Of a stretch of DNA of 64,000 bases, positions 26,141-36,470 are shown in pieces; the first letter of the stretch is position 1, and each line of letters opens with the position of its first letter. The translations under genes were made by a program, and so were the position numbers. A model generated the notes under the pieces. It was not told the origin of the DNA. It did not search any database and saw only the letters and a program-made list of their open reading frames with translations. Origin of the DNA: Paralvinella palmiformis (taxonomy: Eukaryota; Annelida; Polychaeta; Terebellida; Alvinellidae); assembly GCA_025642065.1 (NCBI GenBank), contig JAODUP010001283.1, positions 1 through 64,000 on the forward strand, in the 5' to 3' direction.

Positions 26141-26200
26141 CCGTTCCTACATGAACGGTGACCTAGATAGGTCACAGCCGGGCCGTTCTTACATGAACGG
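26141..26200. repeat. triple hairpin cluster
   Basis: CCGTTC...GAACGG occurs twice (26141-26158 and 26183-26200) with six-base loops CTACAT and TTACAT. Between them is GTGACCTA-GA-TAGGTCAC (26158-26175). Loop and stem are conserved between the two copies, so this looks like a functional terminal or untranslated structure of the adjacent element rather than chance. Confidence 0.8.
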
Positions 26201-27192
26201 TGGTGCAAAAAAACAATAGGGATGGTACTGTGGCGGGTCATTGGTGCTTATTGTTGTTGCGTACCAACGGCAACAACAAGAGATACACAGATAGTTTATG
26301 ACGCAGCCAAGCTTTTTACAAATCTATCCGGGCCTCGACTCTGCCTCACTTGATGAGGGATTTATTTTGTCTCCTCATCCATGGGTGCTTTCATCTTCGC
26401 TGCTGCTCTAGTCCGGATAACATCTTTCATTTGCTGATACCGTGCTATCTCATCCATCCTGGATGAGGCGAAATTCTTGGTCAGAGATTTCTTCGTCGAC
26501 CAGGGCAATAGAAACGTGGCGTGGAATAATAGTTAGCTCGCATTCGGCCAATACTCACATCTCATCACGTTTCTTGACTTTGGTGGCAAGATGTCGACTG
26601 ATAAACTTGCCACCCTCACCGAGAGTTCCCACAGGTCAGAGCAGCGATTACTAGGACCAGGTCGACGGGGACCGCGATGATGGTCGACAGGAAGCCAACG
26701 TCCCATCCTCATACCAGCGATAAGGCGTAGAGTCTCCATGCCGTCTACGGTGTTGATCATTTGGCGGTATTTAGTGTAGTCTTATCTCTCGTCATCGTTT
26801 GTTTTCAGTCGTGAGATTTCCTGGAGTCGGTGTTACATTGACTCCGTCAATGTTGCCGGTCAGGATGAAATCTCTGCTGCGCTGACAATATTGACCTAGA
26901 TCACTGATGGAATCAATAGAGTGGCGCAGTAGGAGTTATCTTTGGTGTTTGCTTCATTGTGACAGTATATAGAACTATAGCGCCAATTAAAGTTAGGCGG
27001 GAAACCATTTCCGAGAGTCGTCGCTTTTTATTCTGATGCATATCGTTGCTTCTCCTAACAAAAAGCCCGTAGGACTTGGTTAGGCAGGTTCGGGTCCGTG
27101 CTTGGATTTACAGCGATACAAAGTGAGCGTCATCCAACCTAGTGGGGATAATCACAGGCTGATACCATCCACTCAACTCACCCGTTTCGAAA

Positions 27193-27407
27193 TAATTATC
27201 TTCGTCGATTGATGATTGATGTTTTGCGGCCACTTTTGTGCACATGGTAGACTAAATGGGCCGAGCGACCTCCAAAGGTAATGAAGCGAAGTCAAAGACG
27301 AAACAACCTTCAGATATGGCCACGCCGAGATTCGAACACCGGTGGTAGTGATCTGTGGTCCAACACGCTACCGCTAGACTACGGAGGCGCCTAATTATCT
27401 TCGTCGA
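27193..27407 (-). repeat. full-length tRNA-derived SINE (family 1) with 16-bp target duplication
   Basis: The element itself is 27209-27391 on the minus strand, about 183 bp. It has an A box TAGTCTAGCGGTAG (27381-27368) and B box GTTCGAATC (27337-27329). Its body ends AAAACATCAATCATCAA. It is bounded by the perfect direct repeat TAATTATCTTCGTCGA (27193-27208 and 27392-27407), the target duplication expected of LINE-assisted insertion. Related copies are at 48037-48158, 49450-49560 and 59354-59480. Confidence 0.92.
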
Positions 27408-28604
27408 CGAATGTCACATGGAGAGCTTGAATGGGTGATGTAGACCCGTTCCAGGTCGCCGATGTCGTTATAGGTGATATAATTGTCGATTAAGTACACG
27501 TGGATGTCGAGATAGTTTCCAGGGCAGCAGTCTGGAACTTTAAGCGCAATCTCTGGCACGTTTGAAGGCCGTCACTGCTCGGTGGCGTACATTTAGACAC
27601 GTGGCCGCATCCTCATCCGGATCGGTTAGCGAATGTATCCTGCTATATGAGGCAAACTCTCAATTCCCATGGTCGTTCCACCAGTATCTGTGTTATTCCG
27701 GATACGTATGCCGTCTCCAGGATCAGTATATTTCTCCAGGATATCAATTTGCCGGATCCCCTGCGGCAAGTCTAATAGCAATGTTGCCGTCGGTGATACT
27801 TATCTCGTGGTCTTCGATCGTAAATACTCATGTTTCGGTTGCTTCGTAAACGATTTCTCCTACCAAAGAGATGGGAAGACTGAGCATCGAGAATTATTTC
27901 TCTATCGTCTCTGATGATAACCTTCAAATCACATACAGTCCCACCCCGGAGATACTTGAACACGGGATGGTCGACTCGGATAGTGCCGAAGTTACTAAAT
28001 GAGTGACTTTCGAGGTCAAGATGGTGTTGATGGTGGTTGTTAAACCACCGGCTTTCCGCTCCGAGAAAGACTCTACTGCGACAACATTATACCACCCAAC
28101 CCGGCGGATGGAATATTTATCTCTAAAGATGAGGAGGAGCTAACACACCTCAACATCTAGGTCTGTTGCTCAGTAACAACAACAAATACCATGAAAACCT
28201 TTTAAACTAGCGTTTGGAATGTTTTCAAAAACTACAGGCTACCTACTGTCGAGTCTGACACACTGGTAAAGACATGAAACAGCAACCCGATGCAGTTTGC
28301 AGTTTGGTGCGGAAATGTAGTGTCTCGCTGGACCCGGGCACATAAATTGAGGTGTCTCCAAATACCGAATAACGCCTGAAATGTACCAAATTATGACCTG
28401 GGTCGAGGTTACAACTACCAGATCAATAACGGATATCTTCATATAGATATTGGTTACCATTCGACCAGTATGTCATTCAAAAACAGATGACAACCGGGTG
28501 TCCTCCATGTGGACTTCAACAAATAAGACTCTCCACATGAAGAAAAGGCCTGGAACGCCTTCATCCTCGACAAATCACAGGCTATTACAAGCAGGAACAA
28601 TTCA

Positions 28605-29500
28605 AAGGTATTGTACAGTAATAGCCCAAATAACGTATCTGTATAAACCCTATAAGATATTTAACCGATAATTATTATTTATCTGTGAAAGCAACCTTGA
28701 AGAGGTGTGTTTTTCGAACGTATTTCACATTTTCAAAAGACGACGCATTTATAATACATACCGGCAACCTATTCCACAAAGTGAGGGCTGCAACACTAAA
28801 CGCACAATCACCATATGACTTGAACCGAGACACAGACACCTGCAATAGTATCCGACTGTTCACACGTGTATTCTTGTGCCATGCCATTGATATAGTTACA
28901 AGTTTTTTTTTGGGGTAAAATCTGGAAATGGATACACTATCGAAGAGGTAGCCAATGGAGTTACAATAGTCTATACGAGATGTGTTTCTTGTGTCAGGAA
29001 TGCTTTTAAACAGTGGATGTTCTTCAGATGGTATTGGGGATACATTTGTCAAAAATAATCTCCAGATGTTTTACTCTGTAATGTTGATGTTTTAGGGAAT
29101 TAACATAATGTCGTGTAGCCCGCTATGTAAATGTTTTATTATCATTTAATTTTAGAAGATTTTGAGTTATCCATAGCCCAATGTCAGCAACACAGTGTTC
29201 AAATTTTTTCAAGGAAGAGGCAAACTTCAACTCACTCTCAGGATCTGGTGATATATACAGCTGTGTGCCATCAGCATACAAGTGATATTTAACCCCATAT
29301 CGCTGCGAAATGATCTCAAGAGGACGGATATACATTGTGAAAACCAGATGACCAAGAACTGAACTCTGTGGTACACCAGATAATAAAAACTGAATATCAT
29401 ATAAAATACCATGAACAGACACTCTCTGGGAGTGTTGTTCCAGATAGGATCTAAACCATTCAAGTACTTTACCTGACAGACCAAACATGTCTTTTAACAT
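28605..29500 (-). pseudogene. L2/CR1-type LINE, 5'-truncated, catalytic residue lost
   Basis: The minus strand encodes the palm of a reverse transcriptase (29500-29123). It includes SGVPQSSVLG (GVPQGS degenerate) and YADGTQLY, where the second catalytic Asp of YADD is Gly (codon 29269-29267). A second frame (29052-28675) carries the C-terminal SYGDCAFSVAALTLWNRLP block and ends KTHLFKVAFTDK, the typical L2-type terminus. The 3' UTR tail (about 28690-28605) is repeated at 33037-33105 and 47400-47490. Confidence 0.85.
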
Positions 29501-29519
29501 AGAGAAAAGTAGTCTTCAT

Positions 29520-30180
29520 TTCCACGTTAACGTCACCACGGGCCCAAGGTGTTGAATCTCAACAACTTCATTGGCGGAGCCAATAGCAGCAGCTGTGTCC
29601 CAGCTCTTCGTCAGGCTGTGATTGCCTGTGGTTCAAATAAACGAACCCCAGTTCTTCTGTAATGGCAATGGTTGCAAGAGTCTATTTGGTACTAATGAAG
29701 GTCTTCAACCGCAGCTACCCTTGAATGACCTCAAAGTGTCGTACACCATAGCTTGGAGTAGGACATGTTCGCGCAGCCAGAACTTGCTCGTACGATCCAT
29801 AACTAATATGTAGGTCCCCTTGTAATCCTGTACGACCGGGTTCTTCGGCACCGCAAGATCGACACTCTATGGAACATCAACCCGAACGTGCCCGCCCGCA
29901 GCATGAAGGGCATTCTGATGCTCTTTGATGGAACACGGAGGCCTTCTGTAATCCTGAAATCCAGAAGGACGAGGTGACGATCGAGCGAATCCACAATCAG
30001 CAGTGGGATGAGGCAAGGAATTTCTTCGCTACTTCGCCTGGCAGCAAGCGCTATCCGGAAGTAGCGATGATCGCAAAATATCTGGCACTGGCCGACTTAA
30101 TACTGGGGGTCTTTCTGGTCTGGACGTACGCCCTGTGGTTCGACCTAGAATCTATATTGTTGTCCTCTTACGCGGTCTTG
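29520..30180 (+). mobile_element. relic of an unrecognised mobile-element ORF
   Basis: Several + strand frames read as protein with shifts between them. One (about 29540-29650) contains ANSSSCVPALRQAVIACGS. One (29873-29926) reads NINPNVPARSMKGILMLF. After a frameshift, one (about 29937-30150) contains TEAFCNPEIQKDEVTIE and NQQWDEARNFFA, then KYLALADLILG and YALWFDLES. I recall closely similar phrases in high-copy uncharacterised proteins of cnidarians and molluscs, with a look of virus-like structural proteins. The family name and function are unknown to me. Repeat block beta follows directly at 30170. Confidence 0.5.
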
Positions 30181-30430
30181 CGAAACTACCTATTAATTCA
30201 TACAATGCTGCTTGATGGATTTATACTCCTGGAGTCGTTTGTTAATCCGGCATGCATCTCCATGGGCATTAAGCTGCCGACAGACGTTTTCCCATAGTAT
30301 TAGTAATTGGGTTACACTGATATAGGAAAATTGTTGAATGTATAGCTATTATAATCCCGACGTGTCATTCGCAGTATCGGAGATCTGCCTGAAATCCGCT
30401 GTTCTCGGCCATGGGTTAAATAGACAACAT
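30170..30430 (-). repeat. interspersed repeat block beta, inverted copy
   Basis: The reverse complement matches about 1855-2100 (for example ATAATCCCGACGTGTCATTC and GAGATCTGCCTGAAATCCGC). It directly follows the mobile-element ORF relic, suggesting that block beta may be the terminal or untranslated part of that element. Confidence 0.8.
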
Positions 30431-30589
30431 TAATCGGCAACATTAATCGATCATATTTACACTAATAATTTATCAAGAATGGCTAATTCAGGAATTATAA
30501 TTACTGATGTTGCTGATAATTGTTGCTGATAACCTTTAATACGAGCAATATTAAGAACAAAAACAAAACAAGTTCAATAAATAAAGTGA

Positions 30590-31200
30590 GATTATTCTCC
30601 GAAAACAATATCAACAAATTTAAAGAAAGTTTAGATCAAACGGACTTTATTAAAAGAGAGCCTTAGTTTAACAAGGGTCTCTTAATTTTGTCAAAGAGAA
30701 GGAAATTATTGTCTAGAAAATTACTTAAACCAACCGAAAGAAGAATTACTGAATTTAAACAATACAATAATATGTTTAATAAATCAAAACGAACAATGAA
30801 AATTAAATATTTTAGAAATTCTTTAGAAGAAAATAAGTATGATATAAAGAAAACGTGGACTATCCTTAAGCAGGCTATAGGAAAACTCAACATTAAGTCG
30901 AGTATCCCACAGACTTTCTTAGCAAATGACATACCAGTAACTGATAAACCTCACGTTGCTGAATAAATCAATAATTATCAGACGAGACAAGCGGATATGA
31001 TACACATTGCTAGATGTCTATGGTAATTCGCAAGAAGGCTACCTCTATATGAACTTCAAGAAATATGGAATAAACGGCCAAGATCCCAAATGAACGTTGA
31101 CAATTTATCTCGTTCTCAATTTAAATACCAAATTAAAGCCCCAAAAACTTAAACAATTACCAAAGCCAAGTCCGATCTACGAATGTCAGATGTTAGATTG
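30590..31200 (+). pseudogene. LINE fragment (linker before reverse transcriptase)
   Basis: The 30688-30966 frame is Lys-rich and contains KKTWTILKQAIGK followed by a SSIPQTF-type block. That is the linker between endonuclease and reverse transcriptase in Jockey/CR1-type LINEs. After 30966 the reading jumps to a sequence like a LINE C-terminus (ARRLPLYELQEIWNK), so the reverse transcriptase itself has been deleted. Stops break the frame. Confidence 0.65.
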
Positions 31201-31349
31201 TTGCCAAATATTATCATAATTACTTGGTTTATAATAATGTAAATGTTTGATAAGATAAATGGTTGATATTAATGATAACTCTTATATTTCTATTATATCA
31301 TAAATGCGTGTCATGTCCTGGTTTTGTTTTTGTGAACTCGAACCGAAAC

Positions 31350-32610
31350 TCTATCTCAACTTATCTTATCTTATCATCTTCCGTTTATATATTTAGGCAT
31401 AATATCCTGTTAACAGATTCAGCCTGTTTATCTATGACTTGTCGTGATTATAGATGTCATGCGGCATGGACTGACTATACCGATACTGACTCCAAAATTT
31501 ATAGAGTCTGTTTTTCAGCGTGTTTAGTGATGGAGCGTCAACTATTTCAGTAGGGATCCTGTTCGATTTGTTTGCCACTCTATCAAGAAGAAAGTTCTTC
31601 CTCACTCGCCGGTTGATCCTGGGATGTTGAATCTTACGTTTGTGTCGTTTGGTCTCATTTGGTGATACTTTCAGTTTAATGTATGGAGCCTCTATGGTAT
31701 ATAATCCAGATATATGCTTATATATTTCTATAATATCACATCGAGTGCGTCTATAGAACAGACTATAGGGCTTTGAGTCTGTCTTCGTAAGGTAGATCTT
31801 TGAGCTTTGGAACCATTTTGATGGCTCTTCTCTGGACATTTTCTAGCAGGCTGCAGTCCTTCTTGTATAGTGGTGACCAGACAAGGTACCCATATTCCAG
31901 TCTCGGCCTCACAAGGGATGTGTACAGTTTCACTAAGCTGTTGTTAGTCAGGTAAGAGTATGTCCGCCTGATCATACCTAATATTATATTGGCCTTTCCA
32001 ACTTGAGCCTCACATTGAGTGCTGAAGGTCAGGGTCACGTCTATCAGAACTTTGAGGTACTTTTCCAGGAGTGTTTCTTGCAGTGTAGTCTGTTCATCGG
32101 TAGTCTTATTCATCTTGTACTTGTACTTCTGGTTGTTACTGCCTAGGTGTAGTACATGACACCTATCAGGATTGAATCTAAGTTGCCATATTTGGGACCA
32201 TTCTTGTGGCGCTATCAGGTCTTCTTGCAATTTTGTGGCGTCTTCTTCGTTTCTGATCTCAGTGAAAACCTTGATGTCATCTGCAAACATGAGTATCCTG
32301 GAGTACACTAGCTCATTCACAAATATGATGAATAACAAGGGCCAAAGAACACTGCCTTGTGAAATACCAATTAATACCATCGCCAGTGTGGATTGACAAC
32401 CTTCAATTGATACCTGTTATTTCCGGCTTCGCAGCAAATATGCACCCTGGAGACCACAGCTTTCCTTGGATACCGTACTTTTGGATCTTGAACAGCAATC
32501 TCTCATGTCGGACAGAGTCAAAACATTTGGAAAAGTCCAAATATATGGCATCAAGATCACCATCTCTGTCAATCACTTCAGTCCAGTGGTCTCTTGTGGC
32601 CAAAGTTATT
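31350..32610 (-). pseudogene. CR1-type LINE, 5'-truncated reverse transcriptase
   Basis: Minus-strand frames encode IYLDFSKCFDSV (catalytic block A, about 32550-32500), then GISQGSVLWPLLFIIFVNEL and FADD (about 32287-32276) with the active-site aspartates intact. WQLRFNPDRCHVLHLG, RLEYGYLVWSPLYKKD and a C-terminal block ending in APSLNTLKNRLYKFW (31839-31432 frame) follow. Frameshifts separate the pieces near 32400 and 31800. A GATAA-type short tandem tail lies at about 31355-31378. Confidence 0.85.
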
Positions 32611-32633
32611 TAGTTGATGTTCTGCGCCAGTGC

Positions 32634-32635
<2 letters not shown>

Positions 32636-32691
<56 letters not shown>

Positions 32692-32705
32692 CACGCGCGC
32701 GCGTG
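32636..32705. repeat. compound (TC)n(TA)n(CG)n tract
   Basis: A CT tract leads into a TA tract and then into an alternating CGCGCGCG/TGTGTG block. That block is Z-DNA prone. Confidence 0.9.
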
Positions 32706-32966
32706 TGTATGAGAATATATAATATATTACTATATATCAGATATAATAATGCTATTATAAAAGTTTAGAGATTGTTTCTCTGTTTCAGCTTGGTATGTCT
32801 GTTCTTGTTCAAGATATTTTGCAGCACAAACAAACAAACAAAAACAAACAAACTTAAAGACTCGAACAATACTGTGTGTGTGATAGCATTGATAACATCT
32901 GTTTTTCATTGACGATGCTCTCAATATAAGTTTTCGTCACCGTAAGTCAAATATTTCATCCTCTTG

Positions 32967-32969
<3 letters not shown>

Positions 32970-33003
<34 letters not shown>

Positions 33004-33111
33004 TATATTTAATAAAATGCCATTTCTAGCATGATCCAGTTAAATGTCTTGTACAGTGATAGTCCAAATAATATGTTTGTAAAAGCACAATAAGAGATTT
33101 GGATGATAATC

Positions 33112-33151
<40 letters not shown>
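32970..33151. repeat. (ATA)n, LINE 3' tail copy and (TA)n
   Basis: An ATA trinucleotide run (about 32970-33002) is followed by an L2-type LINE 3' tail on the minus strand (about 33037-33105). The tail is similar to 28605-28690. A TA tract follows (about 33113-33151). Confidence 0.7.
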
Positions 33152-33152
<1 letters not shown>

Positions 33153-33159
33153 CCAAAAC

Positions 33160-35787
33160 ATTATTTAGCGCTGAATACTACAATCGAAAGTATAAATGAA
33201 TATGTAAATATGTGACTTTTATTTATATTCAAGTTGCTAATCTTTTTATAACAGATATACTATTTAGTATCGTATTGTAGCCACTGGTAGTGCATTTACT
33301 TGTTTAGATATTCATTTCGTATTTTGTTGTTGTGTAAAACCGAATTTTTAAACATCATCAACGCAATCGCGCAAAGTAGGCGAAAACCAAAACATGTGAA
33401 AATAATAAATAACACACAGTTTTTATCTAAAATATATTATGTTCTTGTCTACCACAGTGACATGAATAATTATTGCGCAAAACATTCTAAATAAATGAGA
33501 GTAATAGATGTGGCATTATAAACATTTATTTACCAGCAGACAACACAGTACAGCTGCGACTTTAGTAATTTTTAAAAGTTCAAAGTAAATATTCTAAAGT
33601 AAATGCGTTAAAATTGCTAACCCATACAACGTATAGTGGATAAAACGTCTGGTATTTTCTAATATTAGGGAATGTTAAAGTGGGTACTATGAATATTTAA
33701 CTACTAAAGACCGCACAAAACAAGAATAATAGTCATGAACCTCATCGTTAACATATAATTAAGTTAGATATGTATTATGTTTTGTTTTCGCTGTTAAATA
33801 AAAATTAAAATATCTAAATAATAATGTAAATCACATAATCTTTGGTTAAAGGACACGGATCTCTAGCGGTCAACGATCCGGACTTTGACAAACATTGGTT
33901 TAGATAATAAAACCCCGTAAATCTGGAACGAAATATAGAATAAATAACATGAAATAAAATTGTCGATTAATATTACCTCATACAAAGACGGCACGTACCA
34001 TGTATATATTGTAATTAGCTCAGGTAACATGATTAGTTAGATTCGTGCATACATCGTCGATTTTACAAACCGAAATTAGCCAGATTGTTGGCTTGAAAGA
34101 TAACCTTATGTTCTATTATTGTAATCATATGAAATCAATATAACTAAATGTAAATTAATTTTAATTGGTTACGATGCGCTTTTATATGCACTTCACAATT
34201 CATTTTGTTTCGTAGAAAATCAATAAGAACACATAAACCTGTAATGCCGCAGAATCTGTGCCTTTGTCTTGTTATAAATAAGTCCTATCTATAAACGTGT
34301 ACACCTATATTAGGACGAACTGTGACTAAAGTATTCCCGTAAAGAAATTAACAAAAGACAATATCTTTGCACCGAACGCTGATCAAATATAGGAGTTAAA
34401 AACTAGCTACATGAAAACAGATACGTACAGAAATTGATTCGTAAAAATACCAAAACGACTTGAAGATAGAAAAATACTTTGATGTGCACAATATTAGAAA
34501 ATATGAGATGTCATCAATCATGACGTCAGTTTTACTTTCTATCGCTAACAGGGAAATGTTCATGGAATAATACATGTTAACGAATTAAAACCTATTTCTA
34601 CACCTGGCTAATAAATATGATGTTCGTGTGATGCATTGCGGGGGTAAAGCAACGATTAGTTGCTACGAATACACGGGAAGCCAAGAATGTGTCAACATAC
34701 GCGAGACACTGATGATTTCAAATATTGCTTACGTCAATATTACGTTTGTTGGAAGAATAAAGACAATTTTTTTTATCACAAAATGGCTTTGGGACGTTAC
34801 AAGACACCGGCATCAACTATAAATAGTCGGCATCGTACAATATAAATACTCGTGTACTATCTTTATATAAAATCCAGATCCAGCTGGCAGTGGCATAAAT
34901 TGACACAGAAACACTGACTAGAACTACGAATGATGTCCCATTGTTACAGGTAAAGTATATTTATGATATTCATAAACTAATTTATATCAAAAGAACTTAT
35001 TTACAGCACGCCAGTAAAACTAGATGGTATTATTAAAAATACCGAACAAAGTGTACACGAATGCATACTATCGTCTCATATGTACATGATAACATCAGAG
35101 TTGCATAGTAAAATTAGGGAATCGAATTCTAAACGTATTGATCTTTGAATCCCCATGGACGGGAATATAAACGCTACTTTTAAGATGCCAAATGATTGTG
35201 GAATATGAACCTGTGCGCAGGTTTCTTACACATCATGTACACGTACCTTGTTGGAATCTTGTGAGAGAAAAAAGCTTCGCTGTATATACTCAATTTGTCT
35301 AAACTGGGTCAGTTTCTAAACGATAGGTGGCAGCACGTTACAACATAAACATGAATGCTTACTGGGACCAATTTTAAAGCAAACGAATTAGACGGTATAA
35401 TGTTATCTTACTGGAAACACCTTTTCTCATCATCAAATCAACACGTATTCAACGTATTCTATCTCCAAATAAAAACCATAACCTTGACCGAACATAACCT
35501 TGACCGACAACACGCAATATAATTACTATGTACATCAGCAAAATAGCTGCAATTAGGAGAAAGGTCTCCGTTCTAAATTGTAAACAAAAATAGACAAATT
35601 GCATCAGGAGCTGTCTTGCATACGACACGATAGCTCGTTGTTATCGGCACTGTCTGCAGCTGGTGGCAACACGGTGCTGCAATAGAAAACAGCAGACGTC
35701 GACCAATGTCATGTGGCGCCATCTGTTAACGCCTGCTCGGTTGAGCCTATTAGAATTCGCTGGATGCCATCAACGCTTCGAGTGTAA
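33160..35787. other. AT-rich intergenic stretch, nothing recognised
   Basis: Frames are short and none resembles a known protein. No SINE boxes, inverted ends or tandem arrays stand out. The 3' UTR of the calmodulin-like gene on the minus strand should occupy the right part. Confidence 0.45.
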
Positions 35788-36416
35788 CTAGCTCAGGATC
35801 ATCTTGGCAAATTCTGGATCCAACAGAAGAGAAAGAAGATCGTCATCCTGTCTAATCAGATAGATCTTGAACATACCATTGTTAGATAACTCTCAGTCGT
35901 TCGCTCGCTCAGTCACTGGCGTAGTCACTGGCGTACTCACTCACTCACTCACTCACTCACTCACTCACTCACTCACTCACTCACTCACTCACTCACTCAC
36001 TCACTCACTCACTCACTCACTCACTCACTCACTCACTCACTCACTCACTCACTCACTCACTCACTCACTCACTCACTCACTCACTCACTCACTCACTCAC
36101 TCACTCACTCACTCACTCACTCACTCACTCACTCACTCACTCACTCACTCACTCACTCACTCACTCACTCACTCACTCACTCACTCACTCACTCACTCAC
36201 TCACTCACTCACTCACTCACTCACTCACTCACTCACTCACTCACTCACTCACTCACTCACTCACTCACTCACTCACTCACTCACTCACTCACTCACTCAC
36301 TCACTCACTCACTCACTCACATGCCAACAATCGCACCTAAATACATATCAACAATCACACCTAAATACATACCAACAATCAAGCGAGAAAGAAAGACAGA
36401 GATAAACTGGGGGGTG

Positions 36417-36470
<54 letters not shown>

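Larger units (their letters stand above)
26130..28160 (-). mobile_element. relic of an unrecognised multi-ORF mobile element
   Basis: GC content rises here and broken minus-strand frames read as protein over about 2 kb. One fragment (about 27740-27800) reads ISITDGNIAIRLAAGDPAN. Another (about 27455-27515) reads YLDIHVYLIDNYITYNDIGD. Near the downstream end (about 26436-26497) is DEEISDQEFRLIQDEIARYQ, followed by a basic stretch and a stop. I recall similar phrases from uncharacterised multi-copy invertebrate proteins but cannot name the family. Frameshifts and stops show it is dead. A SINE inserted at 27209-27391. The left end carries a cluster of hairpins (26141-26200). Whether it belongs with the + strand relic at 29520-30180 is an inference. 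Confidence 0.5.

Noticed and set aside
35867..36340. 157-codon frame of Leu-Thr-His-Ser repeats
   Set aside because: It is a translation of the TCAC array inside an intron of the calmodulin-like gene on the opposite strand.
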